Of a stretch of DNA of 55,414 nucleotides, positions 11,206 to 19,840 are shown piece by piece. The notes below the pieces were generated by a model, which was given only the letters and a program-made list of their open reading frames with translations, had not been told where the DNA came from and did not search any database. A program made the translations under genes and the position numbers. Location of the stretch: positions 1-55,414 of the forward strand of contig PFVX01000004.1 of assembly GCA_002790835.1 (NCBI GenBank), in the 5' to 3' direction. Each line of letters begins with the position of its first letter. Position 1 is the first letter of the stretch. The DNA is from a bacterium CG_4_9_14_3_um_filter_65_15 (GTDB taxonomy: Bacteria; Krumholzibacteriota; Krumholzibacteriia; LZORAL124-64-63).

Positions 11206-12414
11206 CTACGCCAGGGCCAGGGCCCGGCGGAGATCCGCAATGATGTCTTCCACGTTTTCCAGGCCCACCGAGAGCCTCACCATGCCGGGGTCGATGTGGA
11301 CCTTGCGCAGTTCCTCTTCGCTGTAGGTGGAGTGGGTCATGGAAGCGGGATGCTCGATGAGGGTGTCGACGTCACCGAGGCTGACCGCCAGCGTGCACAG
11401 TTGCACGTTGTCCATGACCACGCGTCCGGCCTCGCGCCCGCCCTTGACCATGAAACTGATCATGCCGCCGAATCCCCGCTGTTGGCGGGAGGCGAGTTCG
11501 TGCTGGGGGTGGGTCTTGAGTCCGGGATAGATGACTTCGGTGACCTTGGGGTGGTAGCTCAGGAAGTGGGCGATCTCCATGGCGTTCTCCATGTGCCGGT
11601 CCATGCGAACCGGAAGGGTCTTGAGCCCGCGCAACAGCAGCCAGGCGTTGAACGGGGAGATGCAGCCGCCGACGTCGCGCAGGATCTCCATGCGCGCCCG
11701 CAGGATCCAGTCGGCCTTGCCTACCAGGATCCCGGCCACGGTGTCGCCGTGGCCGCCGATGTACTTGGTGGCCGAGTGCAGGACGATGTCCGCCCCGAGA
11801 ACGAGGGGGTTCTGGAGGTAGGGGGTGCAGAAGGTATTGTCCACCAGCACCGGGATGCCCTTGCGGTGGGCGATCTCCGCGATGGCGGCGATGTCCGACA
11901 GCACCAGGGTGGGGTTGGCCGGCGATTCCAGATAGACCAGCCGGGTCTTCTTGGTGATGGCCGCGGCGAAGTCCTCGGGGTCGTAGGCCGGCACTTCGGT
12001 CACGGTGATGCCCATGCGCGGAAGGGTCTGGGTGAACAGCTGGTGGGTCCCCCCGTACAGGGTGTCGCCGGACACGATGTGGTCACCGCAGCGGCAGCAG
12101 GTCAGGACGGCGGTGGTGGCGGCGGCCATCCCGCTGGCCAGGGCCAGGGCCGCTTCGCCTTGCTCCAGGTACGCCATCTCGGTTTCCAGGGCCGTCTGGG
12201 TGGGGTTGCCCAGCCGAGTGTAGACATAGCTGGAATCCTCGCCGCGAAAAACCGCGGCCCCGTGAGCGACGTTCTCGAAGGCAAACGTCGAGCTCTGGAA
12301 GATGGGGGTGCTGACCGCACGGATGGGACGATCCGCCTCGTGCTTGTCCAGGTGCTTCTTGCCGTGGATGCACAGCGTGGCAAAGCCCGGTTTGTCGATG
12401 TTCCCGCCCATCAC
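11206..12414 (-). CDS. PLP-dependent trans-sulfuration enzyme (methionine gamma-lyase / cystathionine gamma-lyase type)
   Basis: A 402-residue Cys/Met-metabolism PLP enzyme. The PLP lysine lies in HSATKYIGGHGD, and the phosphate-binding YTRLGNPT from the partner subunit is present. The C-terminal HPASMTHSTYSEEEL resembles methionine gamma-lyases most. However, the GDTLYGGTHQLF segment has Gly where characterised methionine gamma-lyases carry a reactive Cys (position 116 in the Pseudomonas enzyme), so cystathionine gamma-lyase or a homoserine sulfhydrylase-type role cannot be excluded. The ATG overlaps the metK stop (ATGA), so the two are translationally coupled, which suggests a role in methionine recycling or degradation. 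Confidence 0.9.
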   Translation of the reverse strand: MMGGNIDKPGFATLCIHGKKHLDKHEADRPIRAVSTPIFQSSTFAFENVAHGAAVFRGEDSSYVYTRLGNPTQTALETEMAYLEQGEAALALASGMAAATTAVLTCCRCGDHIVSGDTLYGGTHQLFTQTLPRMGITVTEVPAYDPEDFAAAITKKTRLVYLESPANPTLVLSDIAAIAEIAHRKGIPVLVDNTFCTPYLQNPLVLGADIVLHSATKYIGGHGDTVAGILVGKADWILRARMEILRDVGGCISPFNAWLLLRGLKTLPVRMDRHMENAMEIAHFLSYHPKVTEVIYPGLKTHPQHELASRQQRGFGGMISFMVKGGREAGRVVMDNVQLCTLAVSLGDVDTLIEHPASMTHSTYSEEELRKVHIDPGMVRLSVGLENVEDIIADLRRALALA

Positions 12415-13595
12415 TTGCCTCCCTTGCGCGCCGACTTGAGGTGCGGACGCAGTCGATCAACCCGGTCCAGCCGTTCCCAGCTGAAATCCTGATCCGGGCG
12501 TCCGAAATGACCGAAGGCCGCGGTCGGCGTGTAGATGGGCCGACGCAGGTCCAGGTCCTCGATGATCCCCGCAGGTGAGAAATCGAATTCCTCCTGGAGG
12601 ATCGTCGCCAGCCGATCGTCGCCCAGCTTGCCGGTGCCGAAGGTGTCCACCGTCACCGAAAGGGGCTGGGAGTGACCGAGGACGTACGCGATCTCCACGC
12701 TGCAACGATCCGCCAGGCCGGCAGCCACCAGATTTCGGGCGGCCCAGCGGGCACCGTAGCTGCCGCTGCGATCGGGCTTGGTGGGATCCTTGCCGCTGAA
12801 GGCGCTGCCCCCGTGGCCGCAGCTGGGTCCGTAGCAGTCCACGGTGATCTTGCGGCCGGTCAATCCGGCATCGGCGCGCGGGCCGCCCTCGGTGAACGAT
12901 CCCACCGGGTTGATCATGACCTGCGTGTCCTGGGTCAGCAATCCCGAGGGGTCCAGGGCCGGCTTGATCACCAGCCGCTTCAGGTCCCGGCGCAGCTTGA
13001 CCAGATCGGCGTCGGCGTGGTGGTGGGCCGAGAGGATCACGTGGGTCAGGGCCCGGGGCTTGTGGTTGCGGTATTCCACCGAGACCTGGACCTTGCCGTC
13101 GGGATGGAGCTGGGGCAAGCGGCCCGCCTTGCGGACGTCTTCCAGGCGGTGGGTCAGAACGTTGGCCAGGAAGGTCGGCACGGGCATGTGGTGGGTATCG
13201 ATGGGAAGGCCGTCGCCCTCGTTGGTGGCGTAGCCCACACAGACTCCCTGGTCGCCGGCGCCCTTGCGGTCCACCCCCAGGGAAACGTCATGAGTCTGTT
13301 CGCCGAGCATGACGATCACCGCACAGCTGTTGTGGTCGAATCCCGTGGTAGGGTCGTTGTAGCCCACTTTCCGGATGGCCTCGCGGACCACCGCAGTGAT
13401 GTCGACATAGCACTTGGTGGTGATCTGGCCGGTGACGATGACCATGCCGGTGGTGACCATGACTTCGCAGGACACCCGTGCGAATCGATCGTGTTCAAGC
13501 ACGGCGTCCAGGACCGAATCCGAGAGCAGGTCGCAGAGCTTGTCTGCATGACCGGAGGTGACCGATTCGGCGGATTGGATCCATGTGCGCGTCAT
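12411..13595 (-). CDS. metK: S-adenosylmethionine synthase (divergent)
   Basis: Makes S-adenosylmethionine from methionine and ATP. The 394-residue protein keeps the key landmarks but in altered form: SVTSGHADKLCD for the usual SVTEGHPDKICD, GAGDQGVCVGYA, GGSAFSGKDPTKPDRSGSYGAR and a final FGHFGRPDQDFSWE. The loop before the active-site glycines reads DCYGPSCGHGG rather than DTYGGxxxHGG. The start at 13595 has GAGGAGA 6 bp upstream; the frame is open further to 13673 but lacks that support. It is the first gene of a two-gene operon with the PLP lyase and diverges from the ABC operon across about 125 bp. The divergence looks like lineage variation, not decay. Confidence 0.95.
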   Translation of the reverse strand: MTRTWIQSAESVTSGHADKLCDLLSDSVLDAVLEHDRFARVSCEVMVTTGMVIVTGQITTKCYVDITAVVREAIRKVGYNDPTTGFDHNSCAVIVMLGEQTHDVSLGVDRKGAGDQGVCVGYATNEGDGLPIDTHHMPVPTFLANVLTHRLEDVRKAGRLPQLHPDGKVQVSVEYRNHKPRALTHVILSAHHHADADLVKLRRDLKRLVIKPALDPSGLLTQDTQVMINPVGSFTEGGPRADAGLTGRKITVDCYGPSCGHGGSAFSGKDPTKPDRSGSYGARWAARNLVAAGLADRCSVEIAYVLGHSQPLSVTVDTFGTGKLGDDRLATILQEEFDFSPAGIIEDLDLRRPIYTPTAAFGHFGRPDQDFSWERLDRVDRLRPHLKSARKGGK

Positions 13596-13720
13596 GTGCG
13601 TCTCCTCGACGATGGCCGGCGGAGAATGCCGGCGCAATAAATCCGTACCCAATCGCGATCCGAGATGAAACAATGCGACGGGGATTCCGTCATGTGCGGA
13701 CCGCTACCAGGATTTCAACA

Positions 13721-14722
13721 ATGGATGGGACCGTGACCAAAGTCAACCCTGCCACAGCACCACGGGACGCCCGGATTCGGGTGTCCTCCTTGACCTTCGC
13801 CTATGCGCGTCGGCCGGTCCTCCAGGATGTCTCGTTCGGCCTGGAAAGTGGTGCCATCGGGCTCCTGGGGCCCAACGGATCGGGTAAGACCACCCTGCTG
13901 CGCTGCCTGCTGGGCCAGGTCCCCTTGCCGGCCGGCAAGGTGGAGGTGGCGGGCCTGGACATGGCCAGCCAAGCCCGCCGCGCCCGTGCCCGCCTGGGCT
14001 GGATGCCCGAACGGGGCGGCGTCATTCCCGGCATGAGCGGGGTGGGGTTGGTGGCCTACCTGGGCGAACTGTCCGGCTTGCCCTCCCGGGACGCCATGCA
14101 ACGCGCCCATGAGGTGCTGCACTACGTGGGATTGGCGGACGAGCGCTACCGCAAGTGCGAGGACTACAGCCAGGGCATGAAACAGCGCCTGAAACTGGCG
14201 CAGGCCCTGGTCCACGACCCGGCATGGCTGTTCCTGGACGAACCCACCAGCGGTCTCGATCCCCGGGGTCGGGTGGCCATTCTCGAATTGATCCGCGACC
14301 TGGCCTGGAACAAGGGGCTGGGGGTCATCCTCTCGACCCACCTGCTGGCGGATGTGGAATCGGTGTGCCGGGAAATCCTGGTGCTCCGCGAAGGCCGGCT
14401 CCTTGCCCGCCAGGACGTGGACGGGAACGCGCGCGAGCCGCGGCAGGTGTTCGAGGTCGAGGGCTTCGGCGACGAAGACGCCTTTGCCGCCGGTCTGCAG
14501 CGCCTCGAAGCCCAGGTGACCCACCAGAACCGCCTGTGGCTGGTGACCCTGGATCTGGATCGTCTGGGTCATCCGGAGAAGGACGAACAGGGCGGCTACC
14601 GGGCGGAGGTCGGTACGGGCGCCATCCTGGAGATCGCCGCCGAAACGGGCTTTGCCCTGCGCCGACTGCGTCGCCGTCCGGTGACCTTGGCCGAGGAATT
14701 CTATCACCTGGTGGAGGGCTGA
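13721..14722 (+). CDS. ABC transporter ATP-binding protein (first of pair)
   Basis: Nucleotide-binding subunit of an ABC-2-type exporter. Walker A is GPNGSGKTT, the signature motif is YSQGMKQR, and Walker B is WLFLDEPTSG, followed by a normal H-loop (STHLL). A C-terminal extension of about 90 residues after the ATPase core is typical of ABC-2 drug/lipid exporter subunits. The start at 13721 has AGGA 8 bp upstream; a longer frame back to 13583 would run into the metK leader. Its stop is 1 bp from the ATG of the permease gene, and the four ABC genes form one operon. No substrate can be read from the sequence. Confidence 0.92.
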   Translation: MDGTVTKVNPATAPRDARIRVSSLTFAYARRPVLQDVSFGLESGAIGLLGPNGSGKTTLLRCLLGQVPLPAGKVEVAGLDMASQARRARARLGWMPERGGVIPGMSGVGLVAYLGELSGLPSRDAMQRAHEVLHYVGLADERYRKCEDYSQGMKQRLKLAQALVHDPAWLFLDEPTSGLDPRGRVAILELIRDLAWNKGLGVILSTHLLADVESVCREILVLREGRLLARQDVDGNAREPRQVFEVEGFGDEDAFAAGLQRLEAQVTHQNRLWLVTLDLDRLGHPEKDEQGGYRAEVGTGAILEIAAETGFALRRLRRRPVTLAEEFYHLVEG

Positions 14723-14723
14723 G

Positions 14724-15578
14724 ATGCCGGTCTACGATCGCGGCTATACCCATTGGCAACCCTCGGAGGGGAAGTCCCTTCCGGCTTGGCTCATCATCAC
14801 GGGCCGCGGAGTGATCGAACCCCTCAAGCGGCGCTGGCTGCTGTTGTTGATCCTCATGGCGTGGGTGCCCGCCATCGTCAAGGGCGGCATCATCTATTTC
14901 AAGCTCAAGGCCGGCAACCTGACCGACCTGCTGGGCGGCGGTTGGTCGAGCATCGGCCCCGACGGGTTCCTGAGTTTTTTGGAGGGGCAGCGATTCTTCG
15001 TGTTCGCCCTGCTGGCCATCGTGGGGGCGGGGTTGATCGCCGCCGACCGGCGCGACAACGGGTTGTCCCTCTACTTTTCGCGGCCGTTGAGCCTGATCGA
15101 CTACCTGGGCGGCAAGGCGGGCATCGTCCTGTTCTTCTACTGTCTGGTGACCCTGCTTCCGGTCTGGGTCCTGTGCCTGCTCGCCTACCTGATCGCGCCC
15201 GGCGCGACGGGTCTGGAGATGCTGCTGGTCATTCCGCTGCGCGCGACGGTCTACTGCCTCCTCAGCGGAACGAGCATCGCCCTGGTGCTGCTGGCGTTTT
15301 CCAGCCTCGGCAAGCGCTCCATTTTCGTCATGGTCTGGTGGGCGATCATGATCACCGGGACCGAAGCGGTGGCGGCCATCGGCGAAGGTCTGGGAAGCCA
15401 CAGCCTGCAGGCGCTGAATTTCCTGGGGCAGTACCACAACCTGGGCTCGGTGGTCTTCGGGACACCCGCGAGGCTCGATGTCTCCCTGTTCGTGAGTTTG
15501 GCCATGGTCCTGGGCTGGACGGTGTTGGCGGTGTGGGTGCTGCGCCGGCAGGTGCGCCCCGTGGAGGTCGTCTCGTGA
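14724..15578 (+). CDS. ABC-2 type permease (first of pair)
   Basis: A 284-residue integral membrane protein with about six predicted membrane segments (for example around LLLLILMAWVPAIV, FVFALLAIVGAGLI, GIVLFFYCLVTLLPVWVLCLL and the C-terminal VSLFVSLAMVLGWTVLAVWVL). An ADRRDNGLSLYFSRPLS segment between segments 2 and 3 is typical of ABC-2 permeases that pair with the preceding ATPase. The N-terminal MPVYDRGYTHW is an unusual but recurrent opening in related permeases. Its TGA overlaps the GTG of the second ATPase, so expression is coupled. Confidence 0.88.
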   Translation: MPVYDRGYTHWQPSEGKSLPAWLIITGRGVIEPLKRRWLLLLILMAWVPAIVKGGIIYFKLKAGNLTDLLGGGWSSIGPDGFLSFLEGQRFFVFALLAIVGAGLIAADRRDNGLSLYFSRPLSLIDYLGGKAGIVLFFYCLVTLLPVWVLCLLAYLIAPGATGLEMLLVIPLRATVYCLLSGTSIALVLLAFSSLGKRSIFVMVWWAIMITGTEAVAAIGEGLGSHSLQALNFLGQYHNLGSVVFGTPARLDVSLFVSLAMVLGWTVLAVWVLRRQVRPVEVVS

Positions 15579-16525
15579 GCGCAGGACTCGTCGTGGCCGG
15601 ACAGGAAGCGCGCATCACCGCCCTGCGGGTGGGCAAGTGGTTCGGCGAGGTGATCGCCGTGAACAACTGCTCCCTGAGCGTGGGTTCCGGTGTGGTGGGC
15701 CTTCTGGGCGCCAACGGCGCCGGTAAATCCACCCTGTTCAAGATGCTGGCCGGCCTCATCGAACCCAGCCACGGCGAGGTTCGCGTGCTGGGCGCCCGCC
15801 TGCGCGACCGGGTCGGCTGGTACCGCAACGTGGGCTTCTGTCCCGAGAGCGATGCTTTGCCGGAGTGGATGACCGGTCGGGAATACCTGTCCCTGATGCT
15901 CCGGCTCATGGGCCTGGACCGGGCCGAGACCACCCGTCGTGCCGACGCCTGGCTGGAACGCTTCGAACTGGTCGACGCGGCGAATCGCCGTCTGGGCGGC
16001 TACTCCAAGGGCATGCGCCAGAAACTGAAACTGGCCCAGGCCCTGGCCCACGACCCCGAGGTCATCTTCCTGGACGAACCGCTCAACGGCATGGACCCGG
16101 TCTCGCGCAAGGGTGCGATCGACCTGGTGGGGGAGATCGGGCGGCAGGGAAAAACCGTGTTGGTGTCCAGCCACATCCTGCCGGAGATCGAGGCGATGAC
16201 CGACCAGATCATCCTCATGGACCGCGGGCGCGTGCTCGCCGAGGGGTCGGTGGCCGAGATCCGCGACAAGATCCCCGAGCACCCCACCACGGTGGCCCTG
16301 GTGTCTCCGGATCCCCGGGCCCTGGCGGCCTTTCTCATCGGCCGCGAGCACGTTGAAGGTGTGCGCATCGATGATGATCAGCGGGTGGTCGTGCGCACCG
16401 ACCACGCCGTGGCCTTCTACCGGGCCCTGCCGGGCTGGGTGCGCGACCATGGCTTGGCCGTGACCGAGATCCTGACCCTCGACGACAGTCTGGAAGCCGT
16501 CTTCCAGTACCTGACCGAACGGTGA
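15575..16525 (+). CDS. ABC transporter ATP-binding protein (second of pair)
   Basis: Second nucleotide-binding subunit, 316 residues. Walker A is GANGAGKST, signature YSKGMRQK, Walker B VIFLDEPLNGMDP, followed by an SSHIL H-loop. The frame stays open far upstream through the permease gene, but the real start is the GTG at 15575, which overlaps the permease TGA; the protein there begins SAGLVVAGQEARITAL. It resembles the first ATPase over the core, so the operon looks like a duplicated ATPase-permease unit, which may form a heteromeric exporter or two exporters. The stop overlaps the start of the next permease. Confidence 0.92.
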   Translation: MSAGLVVAGQEARITALRVGKWFGEVIAVNNCSLSVGSGVVGLLGANGAGKSTLFKMLAGLIEPSHGEVRVLGARLRDRVGWYRNVGFCPESDALPEWMTGREYLSLMLRLMGLDRAETTRRADAWLERFELVDAANRRLGGYSKGMRQKLKLAQALAHDPEVIFLDEPLNGMDPVSRKGAIDLVGEIGRQGKTVLVSSHILPEIEAMTDQIILMDRGRVLAEGSVAEIRDKIPEHPTTVALVSPDPRALAAFLIGREHVEGVRIDDDQRVVVRTDHAVAFYRALPGWVRDHGLAVTEILTLDDSLEAVFQYLTER

Positions 16526-17376
16526 ACACCATGTCCGAGACCGAAATCATCCAGGCCGCCCCTCCCGCCCCGCTGCCCAACAGGAGCGCCGTCGGCTGGA
16601 TCGCCTGGTTTTCCCTGCGCGAGATGGCCCGCCGCCGCCGTCTCGTTTCCCTGGGTTTGATCAACCTGCTGCCGGTGCTGGCGGTGCTGATGGTGCGGAT
16701 CTGGCTGCCGGACAAGGGGCTGACCGCCCATCTCCAGCTCATGGGTCTGAGCCACGACATGTTCATCCCGTTCCTGATCCCGGTGGTGGCCATGGCCGTG
16801 GGGGCGTCGGCCATCGGGGAGCAGATCGAGGAGGGGACCATCGTCTACACCTGGACCCGCCCCGTGCGCCGCTCAGCCATCTATCTGGGGCGGCTGCTGG
16901 CCGCCCAGGGCGTGGCCACGGTCCTGCTTTCGCTTTCGCTGGCCATGTGCTTCCTGGTCATGGTCGCGGGCAACCTGGGGGTGATCTCCTGGGAGTTCCT
17001 GAAGCTCTACCTGCAGACCTTCCTGATCATCGGCCTGGGGGCCTTTGCCTACACGGCCCTCTTCGCGCTGATGGGCACGGTGTTCAAGAAACCGGTGCTC
17101 CCGGCCATCCTCTTCGCCTTCGGATACGAGAAGCTCGTGGCGGGGATCCCGGCGCGCGTGCAGGAACTGAGCCTCCAGTTCCACCTGCAGAATCTCGTGT
17201 CGCGGCCGGAGGTCGTGCCCGGGGATATCCCGGGTGTTCTGGCGACTCTCCTCAATCAGGCCCGCCCTCGCGATCCGGTGCCGAGTTGGCAGTCCGTCCT
17301 GGTCCTGGTGGTCGTCGCGGCGTTGACGACCGTGCTGGGGATGCAGCTTCTGCAGCACAAGGAGATCGAGAAGTAG
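16522..17376 (+). CDS. ABC-2 type permease (second of pair)
   Basis: A 284-residue membrane protein with about six hydrophobic segments and the ABC-2 hallmark EEGTIVYTWTRPVRRSAIYL after the second. It starts at a GTG overlapping the ATPase stop; an ATG three codons later (16531) is a credible alternative. It differs clearly in sequence from the first permease, arguing for an old duplication or heterodimer. It is the last ABC gene; the next frame, a DNA glycosylase, begins immediately after its stop codon with no spacer. Confidence 0.88.
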   Translation: MNTMSETEIIQAAPPAPLPNRSAVGWIAWFSLREMARRRRLVSLGLINLLPVLAVLMVRIWLPDKGLTAHLQLMGLSHDMFIPFLIPVVAMAVGASAIGEQIEEGTIVYTWTRPVRRSAIYLGRLLAAQGVATVLLSLSLAMCFLVMVAGNLGVISWEFLKLYLQTFLIIGLGAFAYTALFALMGTVFKKPVLPAILFAFGYEKLVAGIPARVQELSLQFHLQNLVSRPEVVPGDIPGVLATLLNQARPRDPVPSWQSVLVLVVVAALTTVLGMQLLQHKEIEK

Positions 17377-17973
17377 TTGGCAACGGAGATCCTCGACGAG
17401 GCGTTTTTCGCCCGTGATACGCTCAGCGTGGCTCGCGACCTGATCGGCTGCGAAGTCCGTGTCGATCAACCGGAGGGTCTGCTCACGGGCAGGATCGTGG
17501 AGACCGAGGCGTATGGAGGGCAGGACGATCCCGCTTCCCACGCGGGCAGGGGCCGCACGCCGCGCAGTGCCGTCATGTTCGGCCCACCGGCCGTGGTCTA
17601 CGTCTACTTCATCTACGGAGTGCACCATTGCCTGAACTTCGTGACCGAACCCGAGGGCCGGGCGGGAGCGGTCCTCCTGCGGGCTGTTGAACCATTGCAG
17701 GGTCGTCGGGAGATGGCCCGTCGGCGCGGCCTGGACCCGGAGACGTGCTCGGACCGGGACCTGACGCGGGGCCCGGGGCGATTGTGCGCGGCCCTGGGCC
17801 TGGATCGAGGGTGGACCGGGGCTCCCCTGACCGGCCCGCAGAGCCGGATCCGGGTTTGCGGGCGAAAGGGGAAACTCGGTAGTATCATTTCTGGACCGCG
17901 GGTGGGAATCACCCGCGCGCAGGATAAGCCCTGGCGTTTTTGCTTGGCGGGCAGCAGATGCCTGACGGTTTGA
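17377..17973 (+). CDS. mpg: DNA-3-methyladenine glycosylase (AAG/MPG family)
   Basis: Removes alkylated purines such as 3-methyladenine from DNA in base-excision repair. The 198-residue protein has the family signatures IVETEAYGG (with the catalytic Glu), DPASHAGRGRTPRSAVMF, the VYFIYGVHHCLN intercalation and active-site segment and TRGPGRLCAALG. The start is a TTG that follows the permease TAG without any gap; GGAGAT 10 bp upstream, inside the permease gene, is the likely ribosome site. Its attachment to an ABC export operon has no obvious functional meaning and is probably transcriptional hitch-hiking. Confidence 0.93.
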   Translation: MATEILDEAFFARDTLSVARDLIGCEVRVDQPEGLLTGRIVETEAYGGQDDPASHAGRGRTPRSAVMFGPPAVVYVYFIYGVHHCLNFVTEPEGRAGAVLLRAVEPLQGRREMARRRGLDPETCSDRDLTRGPGRLCAALGLDRGWTGAPLTGPQSRIRVCGRKGKLGSIISGPRVGITRAQDKPWRFCLAGSRCLTV

Positions 17974-18126
17974 CTTGAACGCGGGAATCCGGTAGGTTTC
18001 AGCCCGATCCCCCGTTTGACATGAGCCTACCCTCTCCGAGGCTTGTTGATATTCCCTGTTCCGGTCCCTTTCGGATCGGATGTGTTTGTGCCGCTTCTTC
18101 TTGAAGCAAAGACATCGGAGGCATCC

Positions 18127-19794
18127 ATGCCGTTGAAAAACCGTTTGCTTGCCGCGCTGACCGGCTTGGCCCTGGTGCTGGCCGCGGGTAGCGCCCTGGC
18201 TCAGACTTACCTGGATCTGGAAAACCAGGTCCGTGAGTTCACCTTGGACAACGGGGTCACTTTCCTGGTCCTGGAAAAGCACGATGTGCCCGTGTTCTCC
18301 TTCCGGACCTTCGTCAATGTCGGCAGCTCGAGCGAGGTGCGAGGCATCACGGGGCTGTCCCACATCCTCGAGCACATGGCGTTCAAGGGCACCGCGGAGA
18401 TCGGGACCAAGGACTACAAAGGCGAGCAGAAGGCCATGGCCCGCGAGGACGAGGCCTTCGACGCCTTCAAAAAGATCCGGCTGGCCATCCGCCCCATCCG
18501 GGCACGCTACCAGCAGTTGGTCGCTCGGATTCCCGAATCCGAGCGCGAAGCCTACGACGAGATGATCTCCGGGGCCGAGGTTTCCCCGCCCGATTTCACC
18601 ACGGGACCGGAGGCCAAGGCCGCCCTGGCGTACTACCAGGCAGAGGTCAAGGCCATGGAAGATGAATTCGCCTCCCGCCAGAAGGACTTCGAGGACGCCA
18701 AGGATGCTGCGCGGGAATTCGTGGTGACCAACGAGTACGGCAAGATCGTCGAGAACAACGGCGGCCAGGGCCTGAACGCGTACACCAACAGCGATGTCAC
18801 GGTGTACCACTACAACCTGCCCAGCAACCGGCTGGAACGGTGGGCCTACCTCGAGGGCAGCCGCATGGCCGACCCGGTGCTCCGCGAGTTCTACACGGAG
18901 AAGGACGGTCCGGTGACCGAGGAACGCCGCATGCGCACCGACAACAACCCCATCGGCCGCCTCATCGAACAATTCGAGAACCTGATGTTCATGGCCAACG
19001 GCTACCACCATTCCACCATCGGCTACATGTCCGACCTGAACAACATCAGCCGGGCCGATTGCCGGGCCTACTTCGACAAGAACTACGTCGGGTCGAACAT
19101 CGTGGTGACCTTGGTCGGCGACGTGGATTTCGGCGAGGTCCAGAAGTTCGCCAAGAAGTACTTCTCCGACATTCCCGCCGGCAACCCGGAAACCGTGGAG
19201 ACTTTCGAGCCCAAGCAGCTGGGTGAGAAGCGGTTCGTCATGGAGGATCCCAGCCAGCCGTTGTACATCTCCGGCTTCCACATCCACAACGTGCGTCATC
19301 CCGACTGGCCGGTCTACCAGGTCATCGCCGACGTGCTGGGCCAGGGCCGCACCAGCCGGCTGTACAAGAGCCTGGTCAAGGAGCAGAAGATCGCCGTGAA
19401 CACCGCGGCCTTCCCCGGATACCCGGGCGAGAAGTTCGAAACCGGGCTGCTCGTATTCGCCATGCCGGCCAAGGACAAGACGGGCGAGGACCTGGAAGTC
19501 GCGGTCAACGAGCAGATCCAGGATATCGTGGACAACGGGATCACCGCCGAGGAACTCGATGCGGTCAAGCAGCGCACCCGGGCCGGTTTCATCCGTGGCC
19601 TGGACGGCAACGGCGGCATGGCCGGCCAGTTGGCCTATTACCAGACCTACATGGGCGATTGGCGGGAGCTGTTCAACGAAGTCGGTCGTATCGATGCGGT
19701 GAGCCTGGACGACGTCAAGCGTGTGGCCGGGGAGATCTTCGACGTCAACAACCGCACCGTCGCCATCCTCAAGACCCAGGATCAGGAATCCTGA
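18127..19794 (+). CDS. Periplasmic M16 zinc peptidase with HxxEH and a long insertion
   Basis: A 555-residue exported M16 (pitrilysin/processing peptidase-like) protein. A signal peptide covers about residues 1-25 (ending ALA). The inverted zinc motif is H79-I-L-E82-H83, and the third ligand is likely a Glu in VTEERRMR (about residue 265). Between the zinc motif and the usual NAxTxxDxT strand (N217) lie about 134 residues instead of roughly 25-30. The extra segment (about 105-205) is highly charged and probably helical or coiled-coil. GYHHSTIGYMSDLNN is a typical later segment, and GQGRTSRLYKSLV gives the second-half Arg. The start at 18127 has GGAGG upstream. Works with the next gene as an active/inactive pair. 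Confidence 0.92.
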   Translation: MPLKNRLLAALTGLALVLAAGSALAQTYLDLENQVREFTLDNGVTFLVLEKHDVPVFSFRTFVNVGSSSEVRGITGLSHILEHMAFKGTAEIGTKDYKGEQKAMAREDEAFDAFKKIRLAIRPIRARYQQLVARIPESEREAYDEMISGAEVSPPDFTTGPEAKAALAYYQAEVKAMEDEFASRQKDFEDAKDAAREFVVTNEYGKIVENNGGQGLNAYTNSDVTVYHYNLPSNRLERWAYLEGSRMADPVLREFYTEKDGPVTEERRMRTDNNPIGRLIEQFENLMFMANGYHHSTIGYMSDLNNISRADCRAYFDKNYVGSNIVVTLVGDVDFGEVQKFAKKYFSDIPAGNPETVETFEPKQLGEKRFVMEDPSQPLYISGFHIHNVRHPDWPVYQVIADVLGQGRTSRLYKSLVKEQKIAVNTAAFPGYPGEKFETGLLVFAMPAKDKTGEDLEVAVNEQIQDIVDNGITAEELDAVKQRTRAGFIRGLDGNGGMAGQLAYYQTYMGDWRELFNEVGRIDAVSLDDVKRVAGEIFDVNNRTVAILKTQDQES

Positions 19795-19840
19795 CCAGTG
19801 CCGGAAAATCCGCCGCTGGCGGGAGCTGAAAGGATTGGAC

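Noticed and set aside
14753-15574. Long N-terminal extension of the second ABC ATPase
   Set aside because: The open frame continues upstream through the permease gene, but a GTG overlapping the permease stop gives the normal N-terminus.
18016-18044. TTGACA at 18016 as promoter for the M16 pair
   Set aside because: A perfect -35 box, but no acceptable -10 at 16-19 bp (AGGCTT, GGCTTG).
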